From: Bradyrhizobium sp. | GTDB taxonomy: Bacteria > Pseudomonadota > Alphaproteobacteria > Rhizobiales > Xanthobacteraceae | Length of the DNA: 43,462 bases | Assembly (NCBI RefSeq): GCF_016462955.1 | Contig: NZ_JAEMSD010000009.1 | Coordinates: forward strand, 1 to 43,462 | Reading direction: 5' to 3' | In this document: positions 20,453-29,302 of the stretch, piece after piece | How positions within the stretch are numbered: position 1 is the first letter of the stretch | How the letters are laid out: each line of letters opens with the position of its first letter | Notes under the pieces: generated by a model | What the model was told of the DNA's origin: nothing | Seen by the model: the letters and a program-made list of their open reading frames with translations, nothing else | Database searches by the model: none | Position numbers and translations under genes: made by a program

Positions 20453-21413
20453 AAAACCCTCCCTCGCGGTCCCAGAACTTCGGCTGCGCACAGCCCAGGC
20501 AACCGTGCCCCGAGTACATGGGGAAGCTCGTCCTCTGGTTCCATTTCACAGTGGTGCAGGCGTTAAAGGTGGTCGGTCCCTTGCAGCCGAGGTCCTTGAG
20601 ACAGTAGCCCTTGCGCGCGCCCTCATCGTCGAAGCTCTTTGCAAACAGGCCCTGGTTGAAGAACGGCAACCGGGGACAATCGTCGTGCACGGTTCGGCCA
20701 AAGAACGGCACCGGGCGTCGCAACTCATCGAGGGGTGGCGGTTTGCCAAAGGTCAGAAAGTGCACGACCACGCCGGTCATGACCTCGGGCACGGGCGGGC
20801 ATCCGGGAACGTTGATTAGCGGAGCCATCACTTCGGTCTTTTCGATCAGGTCGCGCAGCGCATCGAACGCTCCTCCCGCGCCGGTCGGGTTGGGCGCCGC
20901 CGCCGGGATTCCCCCGTAAGTGGCACACGTGCCGACCGCGATGATGAGTGCCGCCCCCCGCGCGGCAGTTCGCACGAGCTCGCGCCCGCTCTTCCCGCCT
21001 GTCGTCGAATAGCGTCCCACCTCATCGAGCGGGATTCCTCCGTCCACGATCAGGACGTACTTGCCGCGTGCGCGTTCGATCGCATTATCACGGGCCTGCT
21101 CCGCCGCGAGACCCGCGGCCGCCTGCAACACATGATGGTAGTCAAGGGAAAACTGATCGAAGATCAGGCTCTCGAGGGTCGGCTCAAACGAGCGCAGGAT
21201 GGACTCGCTGCAACCGGTGCATTCCTGTATCGAGAGCCAAATGACGCTCGGCCGAGGCTTGCTCGAAAGGGCCTGCGCGATCGCTGGCGTTGCGCTGGGC
21301 GGCAACGCCAGGATGGATGCCGTATAGGCACACCAGTTCAAGAAATCGCGCCGTGACAGGCCCTGGCGGCGGAGGTGATCCAAGACCGAGGGACGATCGT
21401 CCGAAATTTCCAT
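20436..21413 (-). CDS. hupS: [NiFe] hydrogenase small subunit, Tat signal, no C-terminal TM anchor
   Basis: LSRRDFLNWCAYTASILAL Tat signal; IQECTGCSESILR; GTCATYGGIPAAAPNPTGA; GYCLKDLGCKGP; GHGCLGCAQPKFWD; ends EGGFYGKPF*. Confidence 0.96.
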   Translation of the reverse strand: MEISDDRPSVLDHLRRQGLSRRDFLNWCAYTASILALPPSATPAIAQALSSKPRPSVIWLSIQECTGCSESILRSFEPTLESLIFDQFSLDYHHVLQAAAGLAAEQARDNAIERARGKYVLIVDGGIPLDEVGRYSTTGGKSGRELVRTAARGAALIIAVGTCATYGGIPAAAPNPTGAGGAFDALRDLIEKTEVMAPLINVPGCPPVPEVMTGVVVHFLTFGKPPPLDELRRPVPFFGRTVHDDCPRLPFFNQGLFAKSFDDEGARKGYCLKDLGCKGPTTFNACTTVKWNQRTSFPMYSGHGCLGCAQPKFWDREGGFYGKPF

Positions 21414-21599
21414 CTTGCACCCTCCCCGGCGCGAAAAGCTACATCAGCCCTACCTCTGTCGCAAGTGAAGCAATCTGAAAGCGCGAACTGACCGCCCTAG
21501 CAAGCACAAGCCATCGACCTAGGTTCGCACGTACATACCTATGAAAGACGCCAAAGATCGCCATTCATTACAGCTTTCTTCGGTCGCAAATATCAAACT

Positions 21600-22115
21600 C
21601 TTCAAGCTCATGGTGATGAACTGCAAGCGTCCGTCGCGGCCTTGATGGGTGTGCCGTCGAGCAGGTGATGGTAGCGCGACGCTTCGCACGACAGGCCCGG
21701 AACGCCCAGTCCGCACAACAGCAGGCGGCTCCAGATATCCTCGGCATGTTCGGCAAAGCGAAACAGCGAGCAATCGGATCGATCCACTGTACCGCTTGCG
21801 ATCAGCGCATCGAAATTGACGGTCGCTCGTCAGTAGTTTTCGTCAAAGAGCACGATGGGTTATCGGCGGCGACTTGCCGGTCTGGCGCAGTGTCAGGACT
21901 TCGAACAATTCGTCGAACGTTCCAAAGCCCCCCGGAAAGGCGATCAAGGCGTTCGCGCGCATCGCAAGATGCATCTTCCGCAAGGCGAAGTAATGAAACT
22001 GGAACGTCAACTCCGGCGTGCTGTAGCGATTGGGGATTTGCTCCCTGCGAAACGTGATGTTGAAGCCAATGGAGGGAGCGCCAGCTTCATGCGCGCCGCG
22101 ATTGGGAAGCAGGGG
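21600..22115 (-). pseudogene. Second LOG-family (TIGR00730) protein remnant
   Basis: Reverse translation NRGAHEAGAPSIGFNITFRREQIPNRYSTPELTFQFHYFALRKMHLAMRANALIAFPGGFGTFDELFEVLTLRQTGKSPPI, then frameshifted tail. Confidence 0.75.
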
Positions 22116-22788
22116 CGAGGAGCTGGCGTTTGACTATCCGCGGCAGGAGTTTGAGCCGGTTCTGTAAGTGTCTGACCAACCAAACGCTTTATCTAATGTC
22201 CGTGAGGCCAGAGGTTCTAGCCGCGGCCGCGCCGTGGTCGGCGGCCATGATGAAGTGCCTGCATCCGATGCGCACGAGCCGTATTTCTGGTCGGACAAGT
22301 TTCCGCTGTGGATGTAGCCGATCGCCAAAGGCCGAGCAGGTGCGTAGGTGTCGCGTGTTCGTGTCCGAAGACGGTTTGCCGCGGAAAGTAGAGGAGACGT
22401 TCGGGGCCGATCTGACGATAACGAAAGAGATCTGCGGACGCTGGCGCCGCATGAGCCGCGAGTCCGCCATCCTAATTGAAGAAGCTGAGTTTTCTGTCCA
22501 GCAAAAGGTGAGTGACCGGGGCCGAAACTGGCGCCTGTGAGCCACGAAGCCCTCTTCGGTCGCTCGCCTAAATATCGGCAAGCCCACGAACCGGTTTTCG
22601 GGCCGCCCTGGTAAGGTGCAAGTCTTGGCAACATATTGGGCTCGGAGCTTTTGTTGTCTGCGCTGCTGCGGGTACTGAGGCGATCAGCACCCGAAGCACA
22701 ACAGCGCCAAAAAAAGCCCTCGGATCATGCCTCTCCAGCTCCAGCCGATGCCGAGGGAAACTCCCCGGAGCTTAAAGGCGGCCCGGAG

Positions 22789-22802
22789 TTGATTTGAATC
22801 AT
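22789..22802 (+). promoter_or_regulatory. FNR/FixK-like box TTGATTTGAATCAT upstream of copA
   Basis: One mismatch to TTGAT-N4-ATCAA; 124 bp upstream of the 22926 ATG. Confidence 0.5.
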
Positions 22803-22925
22803 CCGGTTCTGCAATCGAGCGGTCATACTTGATTTTCCGACCAATGCCATTGCATGATCGTCGGATTGATCGGCTGCAGATGGGAGTCTGGTGGCGGACC
22901 ATCTCGCCGAAAAAGGGGAGGCCGC

Positions 22926-24986
22926 ATGCAAGTTTTGTTCGGGAGTCGGGGGGCGCGCATTGTTTTGGCCACGTTGAGCCTGATGTTCCTTGACCAAACA
23001 GGTGCCAACGCCGGCACTTACGATCTCGTGCTAGAAAGGCACGCCATGAACATTACAGGCCGCGACAATGTCGCGTTGCTGATCAATGGTCAGCTTCCCG
23101 GTCCCGTTCTTCGCTTCAAGGAAGGGGAGAACGTCGTCGTAAATGTCACAAACCGCCTAGATGAAAATGCCTCGATCCACTGGCATGGGCTGATTGTTCC
23201 ACCCGAAATGGACGGCGTGCCCGGCATTTCCCCTGGCTATGGCGACGGCATACCGCCGGGGCAAACCTTCACTTACCGCTTCCAGCTCAGACAGTCGGGA
23301 ACCTATTGGTATCACAGCCACTCGTCCGGCGAACAGGAGCAACTCGGCATCTATGGCCCGATGATCGTCGAACCTCGCGGGCAGGATCCGTTTCGGTACG
23401 ACCGCGATTACATCATCATGCTCTCCGACTGGAGTGATGACGCCAGGAGCATCATCAAGAACCTGAAGGCCGAGAGCGGCTGGTACAATTTTAACCGGCG
23501 GACTCTGGTCGGCTTGTTGCAGGACTTGAACAAGGCGCCCTCCGACGAGGCGCGCCGCGCGATCATCAATGACCGCGTCGCCTGGTCGTTGATGCGAATG
23601 GATCCGACCGATATTTCGGACGTCTCGGCCTATACATTCCTGGCGAACGGCCGGACGCCGGAGCAGAATTTTACCGCATTGTTCAAACCCGGCGAGCGCA
23701 TCCGCCTGCGCTTCATCAACGGCTCGGCCATGACGTATTTCGACGTGCGCATTCCGGGATTGAAGATGACCGTCGTCCAGGCCGACGGCAACAACGTTCA
23801 GCCCGTGGTCGTCGACGAATTTCGGTTCGGCAATGCCGAAACCTACGACGTGATCGTACAGCCGACCGAAGACCGAGCCTATACGATTGTTGGAGAGTCG
23901 TTGGACCGCACAGGCTTTGCCCGTGCGACCCTGGCGCCCCGGCCGGGAATGATCGGCGAACTGCCCCCGCACCGGTTGCGACCGCTCGTCTCGATGGCCG
24001 AAATGGGCATGAATCTCGGCCCGAAGGGTGGCGACCGTGGCACGCTGCGCCCGGAGCAAGACATGCCGGGCCATGTCGCGCCCGAAGATCCGGTGGCAAT
24101 GGCGATCGGAATGGGCGACATGGGTGCAATGTCGGGCAAGGGCGGCGCTGGCACGATGCCTGGCATGCAGCATGGGACTTCGGGAGCCAAGCCGCAGATG
24201 TCCGGTATGTCCGGTTCAAAAGACTCAAGGCGCGCCCCAAAGCCGGCGAAGCGGGACAAGGCTCCGGGCATGCCCGGGATGAACCACGGGAATATGCCGG
24301 GAATGAGCAGCGCCTCTCCCGATCGATCGGACGCCCTGGCGCAGATGCGGGCCGCGCCAGATCATTCCAGCATGCCGGGAATGGGTAGTGGAGCTCGTGG
24401 TGCTCCGGAAGTAGAAACTGGAATCCAGCAGGGACCACAAGCCTATGTTCTCCGTGGCGGCGAAGACATGGAGAGCGTCCCTGTGACGGGCGGGCACGCA
24501 GTGCCGGATCCGCTCCTCAACGACACGGGAGCTCCTCCAGGGACCAAGGTCCTTTCCTACCGGGATCTCAAAGCGCTCAATCCGTACCCGTACAAACCCT
24601 ACGATCGCATCATTGAGATGCGGCTGACTGGCAACATGCAGCGATACTTCTGGTCGATCAATGGCCGAAAGTTCAGCGAAGCCGAACCGATCGTGCTGCG
24701 GTATGGCGAGCGCGTCAGATTCCGCTTTATCAATGAGACCATGATGAATCATCCGATGCACATCCACGGCACGTGGTTCTTGCCGGAGGTTGGCAACGGT
24801 GCTCGCAATCCCAAGAAGCACACCGTCAATATCAAGCCAGGCGCCACGCTCGACGTCGATGTTCCCGCTGACGCCGAAGGTCCCTGGGCATTCCATTGCC
24901 ATCAGCTCTATCACATGGAGACAGGCATGATGCGAAAGATTGAGGTGGTCCGTCAGAGCATAGCGGCCGGTAGGAGGCTTCGATGA
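22926..24986 (+). CDS. copA: CopA-type multicopper oxidase with Met-rich insert
   Basis: HWHGLIVPPEMDGVPG, GTYWYHSHSSGEQEQLG, MNHPMHIHGTWF, WAFHCHQLYHMETGMM; central GMPGM/MPGMNHGNMPGM repeats. Confidence 0.95.
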   Translation: MQVLFGSRGARIVLATLSLMFLDQTGANAGTYDLVLERHAMNITGRDNVALLINGQLPGPVLRFKEGENVVVNVTNRLDENASIHWHGLIVPPEMDGVPGISPGYGDGIPPGQTFTYRFQLRQSGTYWYHSHSSGEQEQLGIYGPMIVEPRGQDPFRYDRDYIIMLSDWSDDARSIIKNLKAESGWYNFNRRTLVGLLQDLNKAPSDEARRAIINDRVAWSLMRMDPTDISDVSAYTFLANGRTPEQNFTALFKPGERIRLRFINGSAMTYFDVRIPGLKMTVVQADGNNVQPVVVDEFRFGNAETYDVIVQPTEDRAYTIVGESLDRTGFARATLAPRPGMIGELPPHRLRPLVSMAEMGMNLGPKGGDRGTLRPEQDMPGHVAPEDPVAMAIGMGDMGAMSGKGGAGTMPGMQHGTSGAKPQMSGMSGSKDSRRAPKPAKRDKAPGMPGMNHGNMPGMSSASPDRSDALAQMRAAPDHSSMPGMGSGARGAPEVETGIQQGPQAYVLRGGEDMESVPVTGGHAVPDPLLNDTGAPPGTKVLSYRDLKALNPYPYKPYDRIIEMRLTGNMQRYFWSINGRKFSEAEPIVLRYGERVRFRFINETMMNHPMHIHGTWFLPEVGNGARNPKKHTVNIKPGATLDVDVPADAEGPWAFHCHQLYHMETGMMRKIEVVRQSIAAGRRLR

Positions 24987-25759
24987 ATCGCGCTCGACCG
25001 ATTGCGTTGATTGCCCTTGTACTTGGATCTATCTCGCTGAGCGCGCCCGCTCAAGCCCAGAGCCCGGTACCTTACGTCGAACAAACCTCATGGTGGGGAT
25101 CTCGCACCCCGAATGGAATAAGCTTCCCGGATCAGCAGCTTTTCAGCGCCTCGCGTTTCGAGAAGCTCGAATGGAGCGGCCCGAATTCTGCGCGCTGGGA
25201 CATGGAAGGATACATTGGAGGCGACTACGACAGGCTGGTTTTCAAGTCGGAGGGCCTCTACAGCGGTAGAACCAAGAACCTCGAGGAAGGTCAACTGCAA
25301 GTTCTCTATTCTCGTCTGATTGACTATTATTTCAACGCCCAAGTGGGCGTTCGACAGGACTTTTCAAATAGGTCGAACCGCACCTATGCTGTCATCGGCC
25401 TGCAAGGTCTCGCACCCGGCTTCATCGAAACCGACACTGATCTATACATAAGCCAGGAGGGCGAGGTCTCCGCCTCGTTCACCGCGTTTTACGATCTCCT
25501 GATCACGAACCGCCTGATACTGCAGCCCCGTATCGACCTGAGACTTCAGGCGCAGCCGGTGCCTGACCTGGAGCTGGGCAGCGGGCTCACAGATTTCGAG
25601 CTGGGGGCACGCTTGCGTTATGAATTTACCCGCAATTTCGCGCCCTATATCGGCGTCAATTGGGACCGCAAGGTCGGTCAGACAGCGACCATTGCGAGAA
25701 ATAGCGGCGAACCAGTGTCCGCGGTGTCCTTTGTCGCGGGTGTGCGGCTATTCTGGTGA
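24983..25759 (+). CDS. copB: Copper resistance outer membrane protein CopB
   Basis: ATGA overlap with copA; FEKLEWSGPNSARWDMEGYIGGDYDRLVFKSEGLYSGRTKN…RYEFTRNFAPYIGVNWDRKVGQTA…SFVAGVRLFW. Confidence 0.95.
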   Translation: MNRARPIALIALVLGSISLSAPAQAQSPVPYVEQTSWWGSRTPNGISFPDQQLFSASRFEKLEWSGPNSARWDMEGYIGGDYDRLVFKSEGLYSGRTKNLEEGQLQVLYSRLIDYYFNAQVGVRQDFSNRSNRTYAVIGLQGLAPGFIETDTDLYISQEGEVSASFTAFYDLLITNRLILQPRIDLRLQAQPVPDLELGSGLTDFELGARLRYEFTRNFAPYIGVNWDRKVGQTATIARNSGEPVSAVSFVAGVRLFW

Positions 25760-25810
25760 GTCTTAGAATCGACTTTTCGCGCGGGTCTGGCCTGGGCGAT
25801 TGGCGATGTA

Positions 25811-26368
25811 TCATTTGCGGCGCACTTCATTGCAGCGACATACAAAATAGTTTTCATCCTCGCAGGCCTCACAGATTTCTTCGAGGCGGCCTTTCAAGGC
25901 TTGACGCGCTCGATGAAGGCGAACCGTGATGTTATTCACGGTCACTCCGAGTTCAAGCGCGACTAATTCCCTGGGCTCGTCTGCGAGGTCTATTCTTCTG
26001 ATTATCTCGGCTTGCTCCGCCCTCAACAAGGCAAGATATTGATGCAGACATTCGCAAATTTCCTGATCTGCTTCCTGGCTCCGATCGATGGCGAGGCGCT
26101 CGTTCAGTTCGGCCGTGAATGATGCCTCCTTGATTGCCCTGGACCTTTGACGATGGAAATCAGCAATGGTCGTCGACAGAATCCGGCTGAGCCAGCCGCG
26201 GACAGCGTTGGCGTCCCGGAGATCGGAGGAACGTTCGAGAGCCCGCAACATGAATGTTTGCAGTACTTCTTCAGCGTCTTCCTGCACCCTAAGGCGCTTC
26301 CGTAGATGGCTCCGGAAGCGGCCGTAGCTTTCGACGAGAGCTATTCGAACTGCTCGATCTGAGGCCAT
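25811..26368 (-). CDS. ECF-type RNA polymerase sigma factor with Cys-rich C-terminal tail
   Basis: Sigma-70 region 2/4-like: QEDAEEVLQTFMLRALERSSDLRDANAVRGWLSRILSTTIADFHR… ALELGVTVNNITVRLHRARQALKGRL; tail EEICEACEDENYFVCRC. Confidence 0.85.
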   Translation of the reverse strand: MASDRAVRIALVESYGRFRSHLRKRLRVQEDAEEVLQTFMLRALERSSDLRDANAVRGWLSRILSTTIADFHRQRSRAIKEASFTAELNERLAIDRSQEADQEICECLHQYLALLRAEQAEIIRRIDLADEPRELVALELGVTVNNITVRLHRARQALKGRLEEICEACEDENYFVCRCNEVRRK

Positions 26369-26457
26369 AGACGACAATGGCGCGCTCGTTGCAGCCGGGC
26401 CTGGACGGTTGGTCCACGATGATGACATAGCAATTGCTCTGTTCAATGTTCGGCAGA

Positions 26458-26501
26458 TTGCTTCGGTAAGGGCTGTGGCTTGCTTCGGTAAGGGCTGTGG
26501 C
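26458..26501. repeat. Tandem direct repeat, 2 x 22 bp (TTGCTTCGGTAAGGGCTGTGGC)
   Basis: Two consecutive identical 22-mers upstream of the sigma factor start. Confidence 0.9.
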
Positions 26502-26595
26502 CCAAAGTGCGCGAAAAACACAGCAGATGAAGCAATGGCATATGAGCGCACGCGCCCCAAAGCGGAGCGCAGCAGCCCAACACACACATGAAATT

Positions 26596-27009
26596 TCAGA
26601 CGATAGGTGGCCGATAGCGCCGAGCGAACGTGCCTTCGTCGATCTTCAGGTCAGGCTCCGACTCGCAGCGGAAGCGCGGCATGGGAAGCGGCAGGATCGA
26701 CGCAGGTTGAGGAAAAACCGCACTGAAGCACAGCGAGCCACAGCAGCCCGAATGCGCCTGTCCGACGCTTCTCTTGTCGATGTCGGCGCCCGCCGCCACA
26801 TCATCCAAATGCTGCGCCGGTTCGGCGCTCGTGCGGTGGTGCTCATGACATCCCCCGAGCGCACGGGATTGGTTGGTGTGTTGAGCAGCGACGTCATGTT
26901 GGCCGGTGGCAAAGGGCAGGGCCAACGAAGGCGATATCGACCCAAGCAGATATGCGACGGCGAAAAGCCATCCCCACCATCTTCGCTTTGGTCGCGTCAA
27001 GCTACCCAT
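26596..27009 (-). CDS. DUF2946-like small exported protein
   Basis: N-terminal hydrophobic segment WWGWLFAVAYLLGSISPSLAL; GGCHEHH and SGCCGSLCFSAVFP Cys/His motifs. Confidence 0.55.
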   Translation of the reverse strand: MGSLTRPKRRWWGWLFAVAYLLGSISPSLALPFATGQHDVAAQHTNQSRALGGCHEHHRTSAEPAQHLDDVAAGADIDKRSVGQAHSGCCGSLCFSAVFPQPASILPLPMPRFRCESEPDLKIDEGTFARRYRPPIV

Positions 27010-27128
27010 CTGATACCAACTTGCTTCAGAATATAGCTTCGGTTAAGCGACCGCCAATAGCAAGCAACCTAAGAAAATAGGCAAATTGCGCCTGGAAGAC
27101 GCCTTCTTCCTTCGGCCGGGCCCGGTTC

Positions 27129-27359
27129 CTATCGATTTTTCCCAGCCTTCCTCCGCGGCCCGATGCGCGGCTGACCGGGGTCCAGCGGGAGCACGGGGTA
27201 TGTGTATGGCGGAGATATTTCGACGGCTTGGGCCGGCGAGCCACGCGCTTCGTTCGGCCAGTAACGCCGGTCCGAAATGGTGGCGCCGGCCATGACCTCG
27301 ACCGAGGGCACGATAGCGAGCAGGGGCACGATGAGGCAGAGAGTGACGCTCTTGTTCAT
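27129..27359 (-). CDS. Small secreted protein with ISDRRYWP motif
   Basis: MNKSVTLCLIVPLLAIVPSVEVMAGATISDRRYWPNEARGSPAQAVEISPPYTYPVLPLDPGQPRIG…; related ORF at 37893. Confidence 0.7.
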   Translation of the reverse strand: MNKSVTLCLIVPLLAIVPSVEVMAGATISDRRYWPNEARGSPAQAVEISPPYTYPVLPLDPGQPRIGPRRKAGKNR

Positions 27360-27478
27360 GTTTACCTCGGCGTTTGCCGTTGCTCGCACGCCTCGGAAAT
27401 ATTGGCTTTCGCCTGTTTCGTTTCGCAGCGCAGCGCTTCCTGAACATCTCAATTTTACAAGCTGCTAGCCCGCAACTC

Positions 27479-27492
27479 TTGATTCAGATCAA
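27479..27492 (-). promoter_or_regulatory. FNR/FixK-type box (TTGATCTGAATCAA on minus strand)
   Basis: Perfect dyad, 120 bp upstream of the 27359 start. Confidence 0.7.
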
Positions 27493-27823
27493 CTCTTGCC
27501 GCCGCATCAACTACCTACGGGCCCCTACCGTGTTGAGTTACGGGTGCAAACTCCTGGCCCGTAAACAGATAATAGCCGTCCCGGCTGAGGGCATTAGCGA
27601 CGGACTTTCTCCGCAGGCAAGCTTGACGCGCATCGCTTCCTTTCAAAATGCGAACGAACCGCCAACCTGGGCCCAACAGCAAATTTGGAATTTCTGTGTG
27701 CGTAGGTACGACGGCGTAGAAGTCGCGCGCAAATGTGCTGGCAAAGAGCGCGTCGGAAGATGCGGCCCGCAGCGGAACAGGCGCTACAGACGGCAACAAC
27801 AGAGGCGGCATCGGGTTTGCTCC

Positions 27824-28600
27824 TCAATGGTGCTTAAACCATCCGATATCCTTAATGTCATTGAAGGAATCGGTGCGGTGGCAAAGGAAGCACTGGCTTA
27901 CGGTGGCATGCTCCTGACCGGTGATCATTCGGTCCATCATAATGAAATGCATCATATAGTGACTTGGCGGTGCCTGGTGACATTGCGCGCATTCCTTGGA
28001 CGTCGGTGAAGGATGTAGGAACTGAGCAATCCGCCAGGAATCCAAGGTATGACAGCTGGCGCAATCACGCCCGAATAGGCCGCGATGCGGCTCACGGTTG
28101 CTGTGGCAGTTGGCGCAATCGAGACCTGCCTTCTCCGGTTGGTTGGAAGTCGGCAATCGCAGAAATCCTTTTAAATCGGTCACCATCTGTTCACTGATCG
28201 CGCGCGCCGAGGTGTTTTGGCCTTGCGGAAATGATCCTATGCGCAGCAGCGTAGCATGGTCCATCTTGGTGGCACGAACGGCGCCCGTATGCTCGATGTG
28301 ACATCCGCGACATTCTTTACTGGTCGCATGAAAAGCGGTCGACTGCATGCTCAGATCGGCGGCGGACGTCGTGTGACAGGCGATGCAGGCTGACGCCTGG
28401 ACGCCCTTTGTCGGCGTATGGCACGTCTCGCATTTATTGGAGAGAAATGCATGCTTTTGCGACAGAGGCCCTGGCACGACGGCATCTGTCCAACCGGAAA
28501 CTGCGCCGGAACCGTCGCGGTACAAGCCGATTGATATCGCCGCTACGCCTGCGATGGCGAACGTGACCAGGACCGTATAGACGAAAGAGCGCAGGCTCAT
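27824..28600 (-). CDS. Membrane-anchored heptaheme c-type cytochrome
   Basis: Seven CxxCH motifs: CETCH, CIACH, CRGCH, CANCH, CASCH, CAQCH, CFLCH; N-terminal signal/anchor; ATGA overlap with upstream gene. Confidence 0.9.
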   Translation of the reverse strand: MSLRSFVYTVLVTFAIAGVAAISIGLYRDGSGAVSGWTDAVVPGPLSQKHAFLSNKCETCHTPTKGVQASACIACHTTSAADLSMQSTAFHATSKECRGCHIEHTGAVRATKMDHATLLRIGSFPQGQNTSARAISEQMVTDLKGFLRLPTSNQPEKAGLDCANCHSNREPHRGLFGRDCASCHTLDSWRIAQFLHPSPTSKECAQCHQAPPSHYMMHFIMMDRMITGQEHATVSQCFLCHRTDSFNDIKDIGWFKHH

Positions 28601-29301
28601 GTCAGCCACCGCAGCCCGTAATAGATTTCGCCGGCGACGTGCAGCGCCAACAGCGCATACATTGCGATTGCCGCAACCACGTGGAGGCCGATCCACTGCA
28701 TGAATACTTTCTTGACCGTGTCTTGAGACCCGATCGCGTATTCAAGGTCCGCAATGCCGTCGACGAGCTGCAACAGTGTGACGTCCTGCAGCGCAGCCGG
28801 TCTTACAGATGGACCGTCGGGATTGGCTATTTCCCGAGTGGACAGGGTGAGCGCCGTCCGGTCATAGGCGGACCGCAATGTTGATAAATGAGCTTGTTGC
28901 TCTCGAATTTCGGACGCGGTCTGCGGCAGATAGTATCGACCCACAAATCCGGTCACCACAACGACCAGCATGCTAGCGATGAGGCCAATTCCTATCGGAC
29001 TTTCGTACTTGTGGCCGCTATGAAGAATGGCCAAGAAAGATGCGGCAATGCCGGCATAAACGTGAAAGCTGAGGAGGGCCTTCATCGATACCAGCCGCGT
29101 GACAAGCGCCCTGAAGCTTCGGCTGTACTTCGTGAGTGGATAGACGATGAGAAGAACCATCAAGGTCGCGGCGGACGTGCCTAAGGCAAAGCCGGCCAGG
29201 CTGCCAGCAAATCTCGAATCGGAATGAAGCAAAAAGGCGGGAACGAGCAGCAAGAGGCTAGCGAGGACGATATCAACGATGAAGCGTCCTCGTTCGCCCA
29301 T
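28597..29301 (-). CDS. Multi-pass membrane protein, cytochrome b/ferric-reductase-like
   Basis: Several TM segments with His in or near them (LLSFHVYAGIAASFLAILHSGHKY, GLHVVAAIAMYALLALHVAGEIYYG). Confidence 0.8.
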   Translation of the reverse strand: MGERGRFIVDIVLASLLLLVPAFLLHSDSRFAGSLAGFALGTSAATLMVLLIVYPLTKYSRSFRALVTRLVSMKALLSFHVYAGIAASFLAILHSGHKYESPIGIGLIASMLVVVVTGFVGRYYLPQTASEIREQQAHLSTLRSAYDRTALTLSTREIANPDGPSVRPAALQDVTLLQLVDGIADLEYAIGSQDTVKKVFMQWIGLHVVAAIAMYALLALHVAGEIYYGLRWLT

Positions 29302-29302
29302 A

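Noticed and set aside
21480-21510. Possible sigma54 (-24/-12) promoter upstream of hupS on the minus strand: TGGCTTGTGCTTGCT
   Set aside because: Spacing between GG and GC is one nucleotide short of the strict sigma54 spacing and the -24 element is poor; not reported as a feature.
22134-22634. ORFs between the LOG remnant and copA
   Set aside because: No frame gave a recognisable protein or credible start; probably decayed sequence.
23157-24173. 338-aa minus-strand ORF antisense to copA
   Set aside because: No recognisable family; the plus strand encodes a complete multicopper oxidase.
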